Source: Hermatobates lingyangjiaoensis
Taxonomy: Eukaryota > Arthropoda > Insecta > Hemiptera > Hermatobatidae
NCBI GenBank assembly: GCA_026182355.1
Contig: JAPFBL010000376.1
Span: forward strand, 243,712-307,711
Direction of reading: 5' to 3'
Length of the DNA: 64,000 nt
Shown here: positions 43,960 to 55,350 of the stretch, piece by piece
Numbering within the stretch: the first letter of the stretch is position 1
Layout: every line of letters starts with the position of its first letter
Position numbers and translations under genes: made by a program
The notes under the pieces: generated by a model
Database searches by the model: none
Told to the model about the DNA's origin: nothing
What the model saw: the letters and a program-made list of their open reading frames with translations, nothing else

Positions 43960-44465
43960 TTTCATACTTGGGGAAAACAATAATTCAAAGTCTTCATACA
44001 GTAGAAGTTTTTATTTAAGCTGCGCGTTTCAAACACTTCATGTTCATCATCAGGAGAAACTTCCAATAGGAGCAGTGGAGAAGACTGACTGTCGGATTGG
44101 TTTCATAGTCAAAATAATTTTACTCTCATTAGTTATACAATTCGAAATTGAGTGGTATTTACTCATACTGTGGTAAATACAAAGTCTCTCCACAAAAAAA
44201 GTTTTTTTAATTGAAACTACACGTTTCAAACACATCGTGTTCAGCGTCAGAGTCGTTCACCAATTGTTCTCGATCCTCCACTCCTTCCATTCGGTATGCC
44301 ATTCATTTTTCATTTTATTGTATATAATTCCAGATTATTTTTATAACTTTTAATTTGTACTTTGTATTGTAGACGTTTACTTGATAAACTCGAACTGTTC
44401 GAAACCCATGGTTTGAATTAGAAAACTTCCTTTTTGTGGAGACTTTGTATTATTCATTTAACCCA
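43960..44465. mobile_element. Family A foldback cluster, diverged/nested
   Basis: Two minus-oriented family A segments (AAGTCTTCATACAGTAGAAG...GCGCGTTTCAAACAC and AAGTCTCTCCACAAAAAAAG...CACGTTTCAAACAC) are followed by a + oriented end (CGAACTGTTCGAAACCC, TTTTTGTGGAGACTTTG). The family tail appears inverted at about 44,148. It suggests insertion of one copy beside another. Confidence 0.55.
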
Positions 44466-44599
44466 GAATATTTATACTCTGTTTAAAATAAATAATCCAT
44501 ATAATCAATAATATTATTTTTAAAAAAAGGTATAGCAAGTTTTTCAAATTCTTTGAATTTTGCCGAATAGGATTTATATAACTATAAATATTGATATAG

Positions 44600-45045
44600 T
44601 TTCTCGACCACTGATTTTTAAAGTTCAAAGATGGGTTTCTTGAAAAATTTGGTTTAAAGAAATTACACTCCTGTTTATACGCCAAAGTTTCACCAAAAAT
44701 CGTTTGGCATTTTAAAGGCTAAAAAAATTTATTAACGACATAATTAATGAAAACAAATACATCCACGGAATATAAACCAACAGAAAATAAAAAAAAAACC
44801 AAAACACCATAAAAACACGGTTCTTTTAATGTATTTTGATGTTTTATGGTTTGGTTTTTGTGTTATTTGTTTTCTGTTGGTTGATATTCCGTGGATGTAT
44901 ATGTTTTCTTTAATTATGTCGTTAATACATTGTTTTAATCCTTGAAAATGCCAAACAATTTTTGGTAAAATGTTGGCGTATAAACAGAAATGTAATTTAT
45001 TTAGACAAAAATCCTCAAGACACCCATCTTTGAACTATAACTATA
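44600..45045. repeat. Long foldback, ~190-base arms
   Basis: Arms at about 44,620-44,810 and 44,840-45,040 pair CAAAGATGGGTTTCTTGA with TCAAGACACCCATCTTTG, GTTTATACGCCAA with TTGGCGTATAAAC, and CATCCACGGAATAT with ATATTCCGTGGATG. The arms are diverged, so it is old. The product of the minus frame (MAYKQECNFF...) is not recognised. Confidence 0.68.
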
Positions 45046-45825
45046 AATTAGAGTTATAACTATAAATGCGCCTCTATGTAGCTAAAGCTATCTATTTCAT
45101 CCAATTGTTTGTAGTCAGCTTTGTACTAATTAGCTTATTGAGAGGCAAGTTAGGTTGTTGAGGAAGTTAATAATGTGTGAGAGATTGCTTTTTAGTCTTA
45201 AGAAGGATATGTCATCATTCTAGGAAACAGAGAATTTAGTATGAATACTAGACACCTCTTTATACGATCCTATTTAGGCTTCAGAATTAGGAAACCACTG
45301 TCTGATGGGCGTTTAGCTCCATCTTCAACACGCATGCATCACAAACTCAAAAATTCTCTATAACCCATCAACATTGCAATAACTTACTTTACAAATCATT
45401 ATTTATTAATTATTTGCGAGATTTGCTTCTTAGCACTCAATTCTGTAGCTTCTAATTAACAATTAATAACTGAATTAACAAAAAGGCTGTAAATTATTTA
45501 TGCAACTGGATATTTTATATATACTTAAAATTTACTTCTATAGTTTTCTTAGTTTTTATATTTTTATAGTTATACTTTTTAAGTATTGTATACTTGTGTA
45601 TATAAATAATTTTAAGTTGATATTTTTTAATAATATCAAAACCTGTAGCTATGATGTTTTGTCCATTTTTTGTAATAATATAAACATTTTTTACTCTTTA
45701 AATTTCATTTTGTGACAAGATAGTCTTAATTACTTTAACTGGCATTTGGGATAAAAATTGGGATTCAAATTTTCTAGTTTGGTGGTTTTTTATGTCCAAT
45801 AAAATAGGGTTTCCAAATTGGTTTG

Positions 45826-45832
45826 CAAGTGT

Positions 45833-45863
<31 letters not shown>
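45826..45863. repeat. (TG)n microsatellite
   Basis: A pure TG tract of about 28 bases plus flanking GT-rich sequence that continues to the mariner insertion site. Confidence 0.9.
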
Positions 45864-45865
<2 letters not shown>

Positions 45866-45911
45866 GAGTATGTGTTGTGTGTGCGTTGTGTTGTATATAG
45901 GTGTGCATATA

Positions 45912-46825
45912 CGAGGTGTGTAAATAAAGTAGTGAGACTGGCAACGTCGCTTTCAATCTGGCAACGCTGGAGACGCGTGGCCTTGAGTAGCGTCAGGTGC
46001 ACGTGTGATGCGCCTCCAGTATGAATCTGAACTCGCCACAGTCATTTGTTTGTCCGTAGCGTTGGTTTTCGTGAAATGGTTTTTTCTTGAGCGTTTTAAA
46101 AATGAGTGACCTCAAAGTTGAGCAGCGGTGTGCAATCAAATTTTGCTTCAGACTTGGACATAATGCAACCGAAACTTTTGAAAAACTTCAGGAGGCCTAT
46201 GGAGAACGTGTTTTATCAAGGGCACAGGTTTTTCGGTGGTTTAAGGAATTTTCAGAAGGAAGAGAGTCGATTGAAGATGAACCACGAAGCGGAAGGCCTT
46301 CAAGTGCAAACACCGATGAAAATGTCAACAGAGTACGGAACCTTGTGCGTTCAGATCGGTTAATCAGCACTTCTACCGTGAGGTCCTTGAAAGACTTCGA
46401 AAAAGAGTCCTTCGTGTGCGGCCAAACATCAAAGACAAGTGGGTGTTGCATCACGACAACGCGCCCTGTCACACTGCCATCTCAATAAACGAGTTTTTGG
46501 CCAGTAAAAACATTCCTGTTGCTCCTCAGCCTCCTTATTCACCAGACTTGAGTCCTTGTGACTTTTTCCTCTTCCCGAGATTGAAAAATCACCTCAAGGG
46601 AACTCATTTCGGGACACTACAAAACATACAAACTGCTGTAACCGACCAGCTGAAGGCCATTCCAGAATCCGAGTTCCAGCAATGCTACAATGATTGGAAG
46701 GACCGTCTCCAGCGCTGTGTGGCTTCCGAAGGGAACTATTTTGAAGGTGACAATATCACATTGTAATTATATTTGAATAGAAAATTTAAAAAAAATCAGT
46801 CTCACTACTTTATTTACACACCTCG
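45912..46825 (+). mobile_element. Internally deleted mariner element with perfect TIRs
   Basis: The 29-base TIRs at 45,912-45,940 and 46,797-46,825 (CGAGGTGTGTAAATAAAGTA...) are exact inverted copies, and TA flanks both sides (45,910-45,911 and 46,826-46,827). The element is 914 bp, about 400 bp short of a full mariner near 1.3 kb. It could be mobilised in trans if a full copy exists. Confidence 0.95.
46087..46766 (+). pseudogene. mariner transposase, internal deletion with frameshift
   Basis: Part 1 (from 46,087, or the ATG at 46,102) encodes the N-terminal DNA-binding region: SDLKVEQRCAIKFCFRLGHN, then VFRWFKEFSEGRESIEDEP and RSGRPSSANTDENV, up to about 46,380. The frame then changes. Part 2 runs FYREVLERLRKRVLRVRP, KWVLHHDNAPCHTA, and YSPDLSPCDFFLFP to TAA at 46,764. 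HHDN and PDLSPCD hold the second and third catalytic Asp with 34 residues between them, as in mariner DD34D. The first catalytic Asp and about 130 residues are missing. The junction lies around CACTTCTACCGTGAGG (46,368-46,383), which both frames can read. The protein cannot be active. Confidence 0.93.
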
Positions 46826-46965
46826 TATGTGCTCGCGCGCGTGTGTATCTGTAAGATATCTCAAAAACCAAATAAGTTATTAATCACCAACTTTTTTTTT
46901 GTATATTTTAGTTTTTGCTAGCCCTGATATAGAAATGCAATCTCAGCATCAATATTGTCTTTTGG

Positions 46966-46974
46966 GGGGGGGGG
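46966..46974. repeat. Poly(G) run
   Basis: Nine or more consecutive G in AT-rich context, a possible assembly-sensitive site. Confidence 0.8.
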
Positions 46975-47074
46975 GATTTTTTTGTAAAAAATTATATGTT
47001 AATTGTATTAGCTGATCATATGTCTCATTCTATTTGCGTTATACGATTGGTGTATAATATTTCCTTTAAGAATA

Positions 47075-47841
47075 ACAGTTCAAAAAATCTCACCTACTTC
47101 GCAGCTTCAACTATAGCAGCTTCTCTGTAACGCGGGGTTTCAAAGATAAATGAATGTTTTTTATTGAAGAAATTTCGTCATTTTGCGAGATTTTGCGGCC
47201 ACTCGGGTTTCTTCATTTTCATTTAATAATAGTAACTTATGTTTAAAAGTCGTTTTACTGTTTTGAAACGAATTAAAGAGTCAGTTCAGTGTACAGCAGT
47301 ACAGTATACTTTATTATCACTGTGTTTCTGGTCAAACCAAAAACGTGAAAAGACTCCACTACCATTGGCAGAAGAAGAACCCGACGAAAGGCCAGGTGAA
47401 GTGGTACCCTCAGAATAGCTATAGCAAACTCTTTGCTGTGCACTATTTTATTTCCTATTAATATATAAATCTCTTCGACAGATTTGTTTTGTGTTGAAAA
47501 TGTGTTATTTTCTATTGGTTTTTTATTTTCTTTTAATACGTAAAGTTCTTTTATAGATTTTTTCGTTTTACAAAAGCTTTAAGTTTGTATAAAAACACCA
47601 AAATGTTTCAATATTATACTCGTATATACACTGTACTTACTATACATGTATGCCACATGTACAAGGACGTGTACATGTACTTACATATATAGTACTTGTA
47701 AAAGTTTAGAAAGCAGTTTAAGTGTTCTGAACTGTTAAAATTAAGGCTCGTACGTCAAAAAATCCAGTTTCTATTTCGCAGAAATTTTCATATCGCAGGT
47801 GCGTCTGGAACATAAGTCGCATGAATTATGAGGGATTACTG
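47075..47841. mobile_element. Possible pogo/Tigger-like MITE
   Basis: The right end reads GCATGAATTATGAGGGATTA, CTG before TA, a typical CAGTAATCCCTC-type terminus. The left side has CAGTTCAAAAAATCTC and CTGTAACGCGGGGTTTC, also Tigger-like in style. The TIR match is poor, so the boundaries are tentative. Confidence 0.35.
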
Positions 47842-47844
47842 TAA

Positions 47845-49005
47845 ACTTCTATTTACTTTTAACGGATATCAAAAAAATTGAAGTAAAGTAAGTATAAGTA
47901 ATAAAAATTTACTTTGACCCAAAAGTGACGATAAATAATCCACAAAGTGGGATAATTAATTAATAGAGGATAATTAATCCTCTTTGACTCAAATTTTTTT
48001 TGAGGATGATTCACATTTATGAAACATTAAAAACAGTTATTTTAGAAAATTAAATTTTGGTTAGGTTTAAAAAAAAAGTAATGAAAAAATGAAAAGAGTA
48101 ATTGAAATATATACAGGCAATGTCATAGCAATGAGGCCAGTACCACTCACTGATTCAGATTTCCGCTAGCCACTTTGCTGTTTTGCAAACCCACTATACA
48201 TATCTACTATTACAACCACTATTCACTTGTATTTCATATTAAGATTGAACGAAAAACAAAAAAAAAAGTTTAATTATGATATAAATAAACATATCATCAA
48301 AATCAATGACGATCACTATAATTCAATGATTTTTTATTATAATGTATTTTTATTATTTCAATAATTTATTTATTTTAACAAGTAAAATAACCTTTAATTT
48401 ACAAAAAAAAATAATATTATGTTAGATAATTTTATAAGTTACATATGTGTTGGGAAAAATGTTTTCTAAATTCAAGGTCGTATGTATCTGATCTAGTGGG
48501 AATTAGATATCATGGAATACACTGTTTTATTTTTAATCTAAATATATATTAATATCAATAGAATTTCTTTACTAAGCAATGTATTATACTAATAATTATT
48601 TTACTAATTAGTTTTACTGATGTGTATTTTACTAATGTATTATTCATTAGTAAGTATTTACGGCCATTTGATAGATGTATTAGTAATTTAGTTTTTCTCC
48701 TTTCATTGACGTTGCACGATATCATAGTTGACTTTTCCTGATAATTAAAATTATGCTAAGTAATAATATCTAATTTCGGATTAAAGTATTGCTAATATAC
48801 AATACGTTCTTATGCGACCTATTAGAACGTATTTGAAACATATCTATTATTGTATTAACCATATAATACTTTATGGGTGTTTTAACAGACAAAAAAGTCA
48901 AGAATATTGGATGACCCTGGGGTAGATTATGGTATGAAATTTAAACTATTTTTATATATGATTACATAATTACATAAAGGAGTAGACGTTATATTATTTA
49001 TGTGG
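47845..49005. other. AT-rich DNA, nothing recognised
   Basis: No long frame or repeat arms. Confidence 0.55.
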
Positions 49006-49009
49006 ATAT

Positions 49010-49245
49010 AAAAAGATTTCACATAAACACGTGAAATAACAATCAATGATCAAACAAACAATAAGAAATGGGAAAACAAGACTAAGATCTTTCAACCATA
49101 ACAAGCGGTCTTCGTCAGAGTCAAAAACCTAACGGAAAAACCAACTGTCAGTTGGGTTTTTGACTCTGACGAAGACCGCTTGTTACGGTTGAAAGATCTT
49201 AGTCTTGTTTTCTCATTTCTTATTGTAGTTTGATCATTGATTACG
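49010..49245. repeat. Family B foldback
   Basis: Arms 49,048-49,130 and 49,150-49,233 with a short loop (AACGGAAAAACCAACTGTCA), plus the tail with CACGTGAAATAACAATCAAT. The right core is the intact consensus (CTGACGAAGACCGC...GTTGAAAGATC). TTATGTGGATATAAA at 49,000 and TTACGTGGATATAAA at 49,240 may be a target duplication of about 14 bp. Confidence 0.78.
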
Positions 49246-49249
49246 TGGA

Positions 49250-50095
49250 TATAAAGAGGGGGGGTGTACCTGGTGCGCTGCACCATAAGGTCATGAAGAG
49301 TCCATAAGAGGCACATGAATGTCCATAAGAGTCTAGAAAGTACATGAATATCGAAGTTAAAAATTGAAATGACAAATTATGCTTAATTTTTTTTTATTGT
49401 TGAATTAAATAAAAAAAAAAGAAAGAAAGGAATTTAGCGTGCACTGTCAGAATCATACTCCTTACTCTCCAGGGTTGCCAGGTTGCCATTTTTTAATCCA
49501 ACTCTCTCAAATTTTACTTCTTTTTAAGTGGTTGGCAGGAAAAAATACCTGGTTTACATTTTCCTGTGGCTGTTTTTTTTTATTTATTTTTTTTTCAGGG
49601 AAATAGCCAATGAATCACGGGAGTGAAAAAAATAAACTGAAATAACGGAAATTTTATCCAGTAACCTTTAAAAAACGGCTCCGTTAGATGAATTTAATTC
49701 TGATCTTTCCCAATAGTCAGATAGACGATGGAATCATTTGATATCTCGGTCATCATTGACTTGACCCTAACATCTTAGCAAAAGATCTACTTTTCTTAAT
49801 CTTATGTTCTTCATGTCTATAGCTTAATCCAACCGGAACCTACTTACATATTTGAAAATTCTGAATAATACGACTCTTGTCTAACTGGCAAATACCAGTA
49901 ATAGCCGAAGGCCAACAGTAACAGAATCAGCTGTCAGCGAATTACTGTCTGAACGAAAATATCCACATTTAATTGGTATGTTTTTTTAAAGTGAATAGGG
50001 TTGTGGTGTTGGTTATTAGGCTAAGTATATTTTTTAAACCATATACTCATACACTCACAATAAAAAATATACATAAAATGTATTATAAACTTTAT
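49250..50095. other. AT-rich DNA, nothing recognised
   Basis: No open frame with a family match. The GGTTGCCAGGTTGCC block near 49,473 may be repeat-derived. Confidence 0.45.
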
Positions 50096-50099
50096 ATAT

Positions 50100-50262
50100 A
50101 TATAAAGGTTTCACATAAACACGTGAAATAACAATCAATGAGAGTTGGATTTTTGACTCTGACGAAGACCCCTTGTTACGGTTGAAAGATCTTAGTCTTG
50201 TTTTCCCATTTCTTATTGTGGTTTGATCATTGATATATATATATATATATATATATATTCAT
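50100..50262 (+). repeat. Family B right arm with (TA)n
   Basis: A short left tail (TTTCACATAAACACGTGAAA) joins directly to GTTGGATTTTTGACTCTGAC and the complete right arm ending GTTTGATCATTGA, then (TA)n at 50,235-50,260. One base in stem II changed (ACCCCTTG). Confidence 0.75.
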
Positions 50263-50264
50263 AA

Positions 50265-52200
50265 AATTCTAAGGGAGGGCCCAGAAAAGATCTTCCACCG
50301 GCACATTTTTCCTCTCAAGGGCTCTGGATATCCATTTTACCTTGGAAAATTATAGACTACAGTATAGCCTAAAATTATAATCGTAGACTAAAATAGACAA
50401 TAGACTATTGTCTAGAAAGAGTTCTCATGGTAGTTGTATTCTAATCAACTACAATGCTTCTCTTAAATGATTTTTACATTCTTAATTGATTATTAATACA
50501 ACTAAATACAGGAATATCATCCTGCAATAACGATCACCTGCAATTCTTGTCGGATTGGTTTACATTTCTTTATATTACTTGCATCGGCTTAGACATTTTT
50601 TAAGTGAATCGACTGAAATAAAATTTATACTTAGAAGTTTAATGAAAAAAATTGAAATTGATTTAATGACTTACTATGAGATGTAAGAAGAATTCTTACA
50701 TGCAAAAAATCAATGCCAATCAATCATATAATTTCTGATACTTTCTATGGTATGATGGATTTGTCTAACAGAATGCTCTAATTAAACTATATGTTCACCC
50801 TTGAACAAAACTTAATATCACATGTAATTTCTTTATGTGGGTTTCTACTGCTCCTCCCAGAGATTATTATGGATCTCACAAAGACATATAGAGTTGCCTT
50901 AAGATAAAAATATCTACTATCCACTACTTACTTCCAAAACAATACAAGAATGATGATATCATTCTTGTGTTTATGAATCGCATTATCTTTAACTAATATT
51001 GAGATATGAGAAATGGACTTTCATTCTATATTAAAAAACTAAATTTAAGCTAATTTTTCAAGTTGACAAGATGTTTTGATATTATGTTGACTTATAGCAA
51101 ACTTGAGTGTAGGCCACTAGAGATTTTTAATGTTTAATTTATTTTTAATGTAATACTATGTTGCATGTTTTAATGATTTGTTTAAAGTTTAAAACAGGAT
51201 ATATTAGTAATTATTGAATTTTTCCATTTTATTTCCCGGTATTCCCAGAGGCTATGAATCCAATCTAAAACAATATTCTTCTCTTTCAAGTTTACTGTTA
51301 AATTATGGATTACTGATATCTTGAAGCAGTAATAATTGAGTTCTATTACTCGTTTGCAGTGTGCCTGATACTGGAGGAAGCATCACAGGGAAAGGAATCT
51401 GTTTTACTTATAGTTGTGGACAGTAATAGGCTGCTCAGTCCCCATCTGTTATTTGTTTTTTCAATTGGTCCAAATGTGTAAATTTGTAGATAATATTCAT
51501 ATTTTCCATTTATGAGCTCCAAAGATACTATTTACACTTAGTTTTGTTAGCCATCCTAATGCATAGGTTTGTTCACATTTCTGTCCGCCATTATTTGGGT
51601 CGTTTCAGAACAATGGTAGCAGTTTCGGGTTTTAATACTTCAAGTTTTGGATTGAATTTAATTCGATAGTTGAAAGTCAATTAACAAAAACTGTTATTTC
51701 TTCCTACATTCAAAACATGCACAAACGAGAGAGATTCGATCCTACGAACTAACCTCCTGCTAACAGGGTTTAACTGGAAAAGGAGTTGGCCAAGTGACAT
51801 GTTAAATTAAAATCGATGACTCATGCTTAGTCATTGCTATAAATAGATTAAAAGGATAGTACAGGTTAATATAAAGAGAAGGTCAAAGGTCAATAATGAA
51901 CAAGAAACAAGCGGTTAGAATAAAAGAGTTCAAAGGTCAACGGTATAACTGGACTAATAGAGAATAAATAGATTAAGATTTATTATTATATAAATAAATA
52001 AGATTTATTTATATATATATAATATATAAGGTTCATATATGCATAATCTAAGGGGATTAGCTAATAGTAATAAAAGACCTTATTGCTCACCAAAATTCTT
52101 CGAAGTGTTAGTTCGTTCTTTTTTATATTTTGGTATTTTATTATACATACGAATATTACGTGATGTTATGTTTTATTCAATATATATATATATATATATA
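50265..52200. other. AT-rich DNA with one dispersed motif
   Basis: AAACTTGAGTGTAGGCCACT at about 51,103 is the only recognised repeat. The frame at 52,039-52,230 ends in a TA microsatellite and has no motif. Confidence 0.5.
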
Positions 52201-52335
52201 TATATAGTAGGCTTAGCAACGAGAGTTTGATTTTTTATCCTGGAAAATTGACCGACCCCCGATTAGAGAACACACCTATTCTATCAAACGGTCGATATAT
52301 TATTGAATCTGTTATATATATATATATATATATTA
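52181..52335 (+). repeat. Family H fragment bracketed by (TA)n
   Basis: (TA)n at 52,181-52,206 and 52,312-52,333 surround GAGAGTTTGATTTTTTATCC, TGGAAAATTGACCGACCCCC, GATTAGAGAACACACCTATT. The same block at 2.67 kb also ends near a PLE repeat. Confidence 0.6.
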
Positions 52336-52339
52336 CATA

Positions 52340-52890
52340 GAACTCAGAAAGCAAGGAAAGCAATTACTATGATGACAAATTTGAATAACAGTTGATCGTC
52401 AAAAGAGGATCAGAAGAGAATCATTGGAAATATAATATCTTTTGTAGTTGACAGACAACATGGCTTTGAACTATTGATTTTATTAAGTGCTTTGTTCTGT
52501 TCATTGTTCTAAGTATTTCAGTTGCGTGAAGTCCAATTGAACCACCATGTTTGCATGGAGTGATATCTATTTATCAATTCTATTCCCATACAGAACAGAT
52601 TAGAGAACATAACACTTACTTCGATCGAATTTGAACAAACTACAGTATGACTGGAGGAGAAGACCAAAATTGAAGATGAAGTGAGAGGAAGAGATGTATT
52701 TAGTTTCGGATTTCGAAATCACTTCAGCCAATTACATCCCTCTCGCTTTATCTGGCCTTCTAATCTTCTACTAAAGATAAACTGTTGTTCAAAATATACA
52801 TCTTACATGGTGGTTTGTTTTAGGTTCTATGTATTTCAGATTTACAAAATCCGGTTGGTTCTTTAAATTAAAGCTAGGTGCACTAAGCAC
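52340..52890. other. No recognised feature
   Basis: Sequence of moderate complexity. The frame at 52,681-52,866 has no recognised domain. Confidence 0.45.
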
Positions 52891-52894
52891 ATTT

Positions 52895-53035
52895 AGTAAC
52901 TAAATATGAGATTCTCCGAAAGCTCGTAGAGTATAGGTTTGTCACTGATTCTGTGACAAATCTCCTCTGAATGCAAAGGTCTTCCGAAGAAACTCATATT
53001 TGGTTGCAAAATGTGCATAGTGCACCTGGCCTTAA
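52895..53035. repeat. Diverged foldback related to the 53.2-kb palindrome
   Basis: TCCGAAAGCTCGTAGAGTAT and TGCAAAGGTCTTCCGAAGAA with TTGTCACTG / CTGTGACAAAT in the centre is an aged version of the next palindrome. It ends with the same AGTGCACCTGGCCT block. Confidence 0.6.
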
Positions 53036-53099
53036 TCTAAAGAAATAATACTTCATTTAATTTGTTCCTTGTCATTTCATTTAGGTTTTATGGTTTTTT

Positions 53100-53400
53100 T
53101 TATTCTGTAATAAATTTTGCATATATATACTTTTTTTCGTTGGAAATACGATCCAAAACGGACAAATATAGTTCAATATAAACAAAGAAACGGCTTCTTC
53201 GGAGGCTCGTAGTGTGAGATCTTTGCAGTCAGGGGGTATTTGTCGCAGAGTATATTTGTCTGCGACAAATACCCCCTGACTGCAAAGATCTCACACTACG
53301 AGCCTCCGAAGAAGCCCATATTTGGCTATTAAGTGCGCGCAGTGCACCTGGCCTCAATCTAAAGCGATAATGTCTAAAAGTTCCTTGCCTTTTCACATTT
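53100..53400. mobile_element. PLE-D 5' block with perfect 58-bp inverted repeat
   Basis: The arms 53,192-53,249 and 53,259-53,316 are exact reverse complements with a 9-base spacer, centred on TTTGTCGCAGA. The left side joins an inverted family D end (CGATCCAAAACGGACAAATA). The right side continues into GTGCGCGCAGTGCACCTGGC, which is shared with 61.2 kb. In the 61.2-kb copy only the last part of the right arm is present. Confidence 0.8.
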
Positions 53401-53625
53401 TTTAATAAATTATTTCATTTGTTATTATTATTTGTATTCTTAGTTTTATTTTATTTTATTTTATCATAGCTTAGTCAGTACTTTTGTTTATGTATCAATT
53501 TCTCTGTATCAATTTCCCTTATTTTTCCAATTTTTTCTTTTATATATTTATTGTTTTCATTTCCATTTATTTAATGTAATTATAAATTATAAATTAATTA
53601 TAAATTGATTCCTGTCTACCTTATT

Positions 53626-53791
53626 TTCTGTGAACGGGCGCGCATGCGGCAACACTGATGGTCTCCAACCGTCTCTGATCCAGTGCGCTTGGTTTCCCTC
53701 TCTTATCTCTCCTGAAGACGGTTCAAACCGAAAATTAGAGACTGTAAGTGTGTTCTTCTGATTTCTCTATGTTTCTTTGTTTATATTGAAC

Positions 53792-53812
<21 letters not shown>
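53626..53812 (+). mobile_element. PLE-D terminal repeat with ribozyme-like core and (TA)n
   Basis: TTTTCTGTGAACGGGCGCGC, GGTCTCCAACCGTCTCTGAT, GTGCGCTTGGTTTCCCTCTC, the core at 53,708-53,741, then GACTGTAAGTGTGTTCTTCT and TTGAACTATATA into (TA)n. It is collinear with 61,560-61,760, so 53.2-53.8 and 61.2-61.8 kb are copies of one long element end. Confidence 0.75.
53708..53741 (+). ncRNA. Hammerhead-like ribozyme core, family D (intact)
   Basis: UCUC, CUGAAGA, C, GGUU CA AACC, GAA, AAUU, A, GAGA. Stem I UCUC/GAGA pairs perfectly, stem II has four pairs with a two-base loop, and the self-complementary AAUU takes the stem III position. At 34 bases it is the most compact copy. The 61.65-kb sister has lost G12. 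Confidence 0.65.
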
Positions 53813-53822
<10 letters not shown>

Positions 53823-53975
53823 ATATTGGCAGCAGATTTTCTTGTAAACACATTTTATTAAAGTAGACGGCAGCTTCCGCATTTACGACTTTTTTGCTCG
53901 TTTTCTCTAGTTTTCTTACTAGTTTTTTCTGGTAGGGAGTGATTTCATGGAGGAGTTGTCCCAGAGACATCAAAG
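53791..53975 (-). pseudogene. PLE ORF N-terminal fragment, family E
   Basis: The minus strand reads MSLGQLLHEITPYQKK, LVRKLEKTSKKVVNAEAAVY, FNKMCLQENLLPIYTHT, then YIYIYI from (TA)n. About 80 bases upstream lies the family E ribozyme-like core (54,021-54,058). It aligns with 15.35 and 63.34 kb over the whole length and stops at the same LLPxY position. Confidence 0.78.
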
Positions 53976-54020
53976 AAATAATTTTTTAGCTTAATCAATA
54001 ATATTATATTTCTTTACACT

Positions 54021-54058
54021 TACAAGCTTTCGATTTTCTCAGAAATCATCTTCAGGTA
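54021..54058 (-). ncRNA. Hammerhead-like ribozyme core, family E
   Basis: Minus strand: UAC, CUGAAGA, U, GAUUU/AAAUC hairpin with a CUGAGA loop, GAA, AGCU, U, GUA pairing with UAC. Confidence 0.65.
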
Positions 54059-54064
54059 TATATC

Positions 54065-54620
54065 ATTATTAAACAGATTAAATCACACAATAACAATTTT
54101 TCAAATGTTAAACAGACATTAAAAGGAATAAAAATTTAGATGTTAATAGAACTAGATGAACTTTGTGAAAAAATAAAACAAGTCCACTGCGACAAGTGTA
54201 AGGTTACAACTTGTCATTTACATTGCTTGGGGGTCCTGTTAATGTAGGCTTATTAAGTTATTTTACAGTTTCTTAAACTCCCTTCTTCTGCTCTCTTCTT
54301 TCCTATTTTTAGTAAATCTCCTTGTTCATCTTTTGAAAAACCTAACACAAACTCAAGTGTGTTTATTCTAATATTTCTTCAAAGCTTCCAAATATATCTG
54401 CGGACATGAAACGCTTTTTGGAATCCAATCATTTAAAGCATAACTTTTGTTTTCTTAGCATAAACATACCGGTGTAATTTATTGTCTCTATAAAGTAGGA
54501 AATGTATTTCCAGAGTTTACTGATTTCCACGTTTTGAAATCAAGAAATCTGCTCAACTTATATTTGATTTCTTTTTTTTGTCTACATTTGATTGAGTCAG
54601 TATAACCTGTATTACTTGTG
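54065..54620. other. No recognised feature
   Basis: AT-rich DNA between the PLE-E 5' end and a SINE. The 63-codon minus frame has no motif. Confidence 0.45.
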
Positions 54621-54624
54621 TCAA

Positions 54625-54805
54625 TAGTGGGGTTAGGGTAGCCCAGTTTGCTTGCGTGCTCGTCTCTGGACTGGTACATTATTTATTTGATTCCCACTCT
54701 GGACTCAATTTCTTTACGCATAAGGCAAAAAAATCTGAGCCCGTCATTCTCCCAAGAGGATTTTAAACCTGTCTTAACATGTACCTGAGCCTCTCAATCA
54801 TACCA
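54625..54805 (+). mobile_element. tRNA-derived SINE, 5' part
   Basis: GGGGTTAGGGTAGCCCAGTT, TGCTTGCGTGCTCGTCTCTG, GACTGGTACATT, then TTTGATTCCCACTCTGGACT (B-box-like GATTCCCA). The body follows as CGTCATTCTCCCAAGAGG and AACATGTACCTGAGCCTCTC. Confidence 0.62.
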
Positions 54806-54968
54806 TGTTAACAGTGGGGACTCCTGACCTTTTTCTTTAGGCATGCAATTTTCAAAGAATAAAAGAAATACAGAGAAATACCCTTCTAATTCTCATGTTC
54901 AGTCTTTTCATGTTGCACAAAAGGATAATGATGTATTAAGAACATTTTATGGCGATTTGAATCAGGTT

Positions 54969-55350
54969 TTATTTGGAAATACTTTTAACATTAACTTTTA
55001 TTAACCAATACAATAAAAATAGGCAAACAATGTTTTTATTAAAGAAAGAGATACACAATACATCATTTGAATAAAACTTCTTGCAAAATTCTTCGATAAC
55101 AAAACCATAAAACTTCTCTCTATCTGCCATGAGATCTTTAAGTAAATGTCTTTCAATTGAAATTAGGGATAAATTAGACAATCGCTCTTCACTTTGGGAG
55201 CTTCGTAAATAACTTTTAATTCTTTTGAGGGCAGCAAACGATCTCTCAACACTTGCTGTTGTTATGGGAATAGTCATAACTAAATTCATGAGTTTATAAA
55301 TTTCCGGAAGACCTGTGTGCAAATCACTTTCCAGTATGTATTTTTTAGGA
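54969..55350 (-). pseudogene. hAT transposase C-terminal dimerisation fragment
   Basis: The minus strand reads LESDLHTGLPEIYKLMN, LVMTIPITTASVERSFAALK, RIKSYLRSSQSEERLSNLSL, then SIERHLLKDL. TTASVERSFAALKRIKSYLR and the L..L..I are the hallmark of the hAT C-terminal dimerisation domain (TTF/ZMYM1-like group). Upstream (higher coordinates) the frame breaks at about 55,350 and only short pieces continue, so it is a remnant. No ZnF or DDE part is visible. Confidence 0.85.

Noticed and set aside
45774..46024. Frames across the (TG)n next to the mariner
   Set aside because: They are microsatellite translations without family similarity.
46197..46472. Open frame antisense to the mariner transposase
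   Set aside because: It is a shadow of the real transposase frame.
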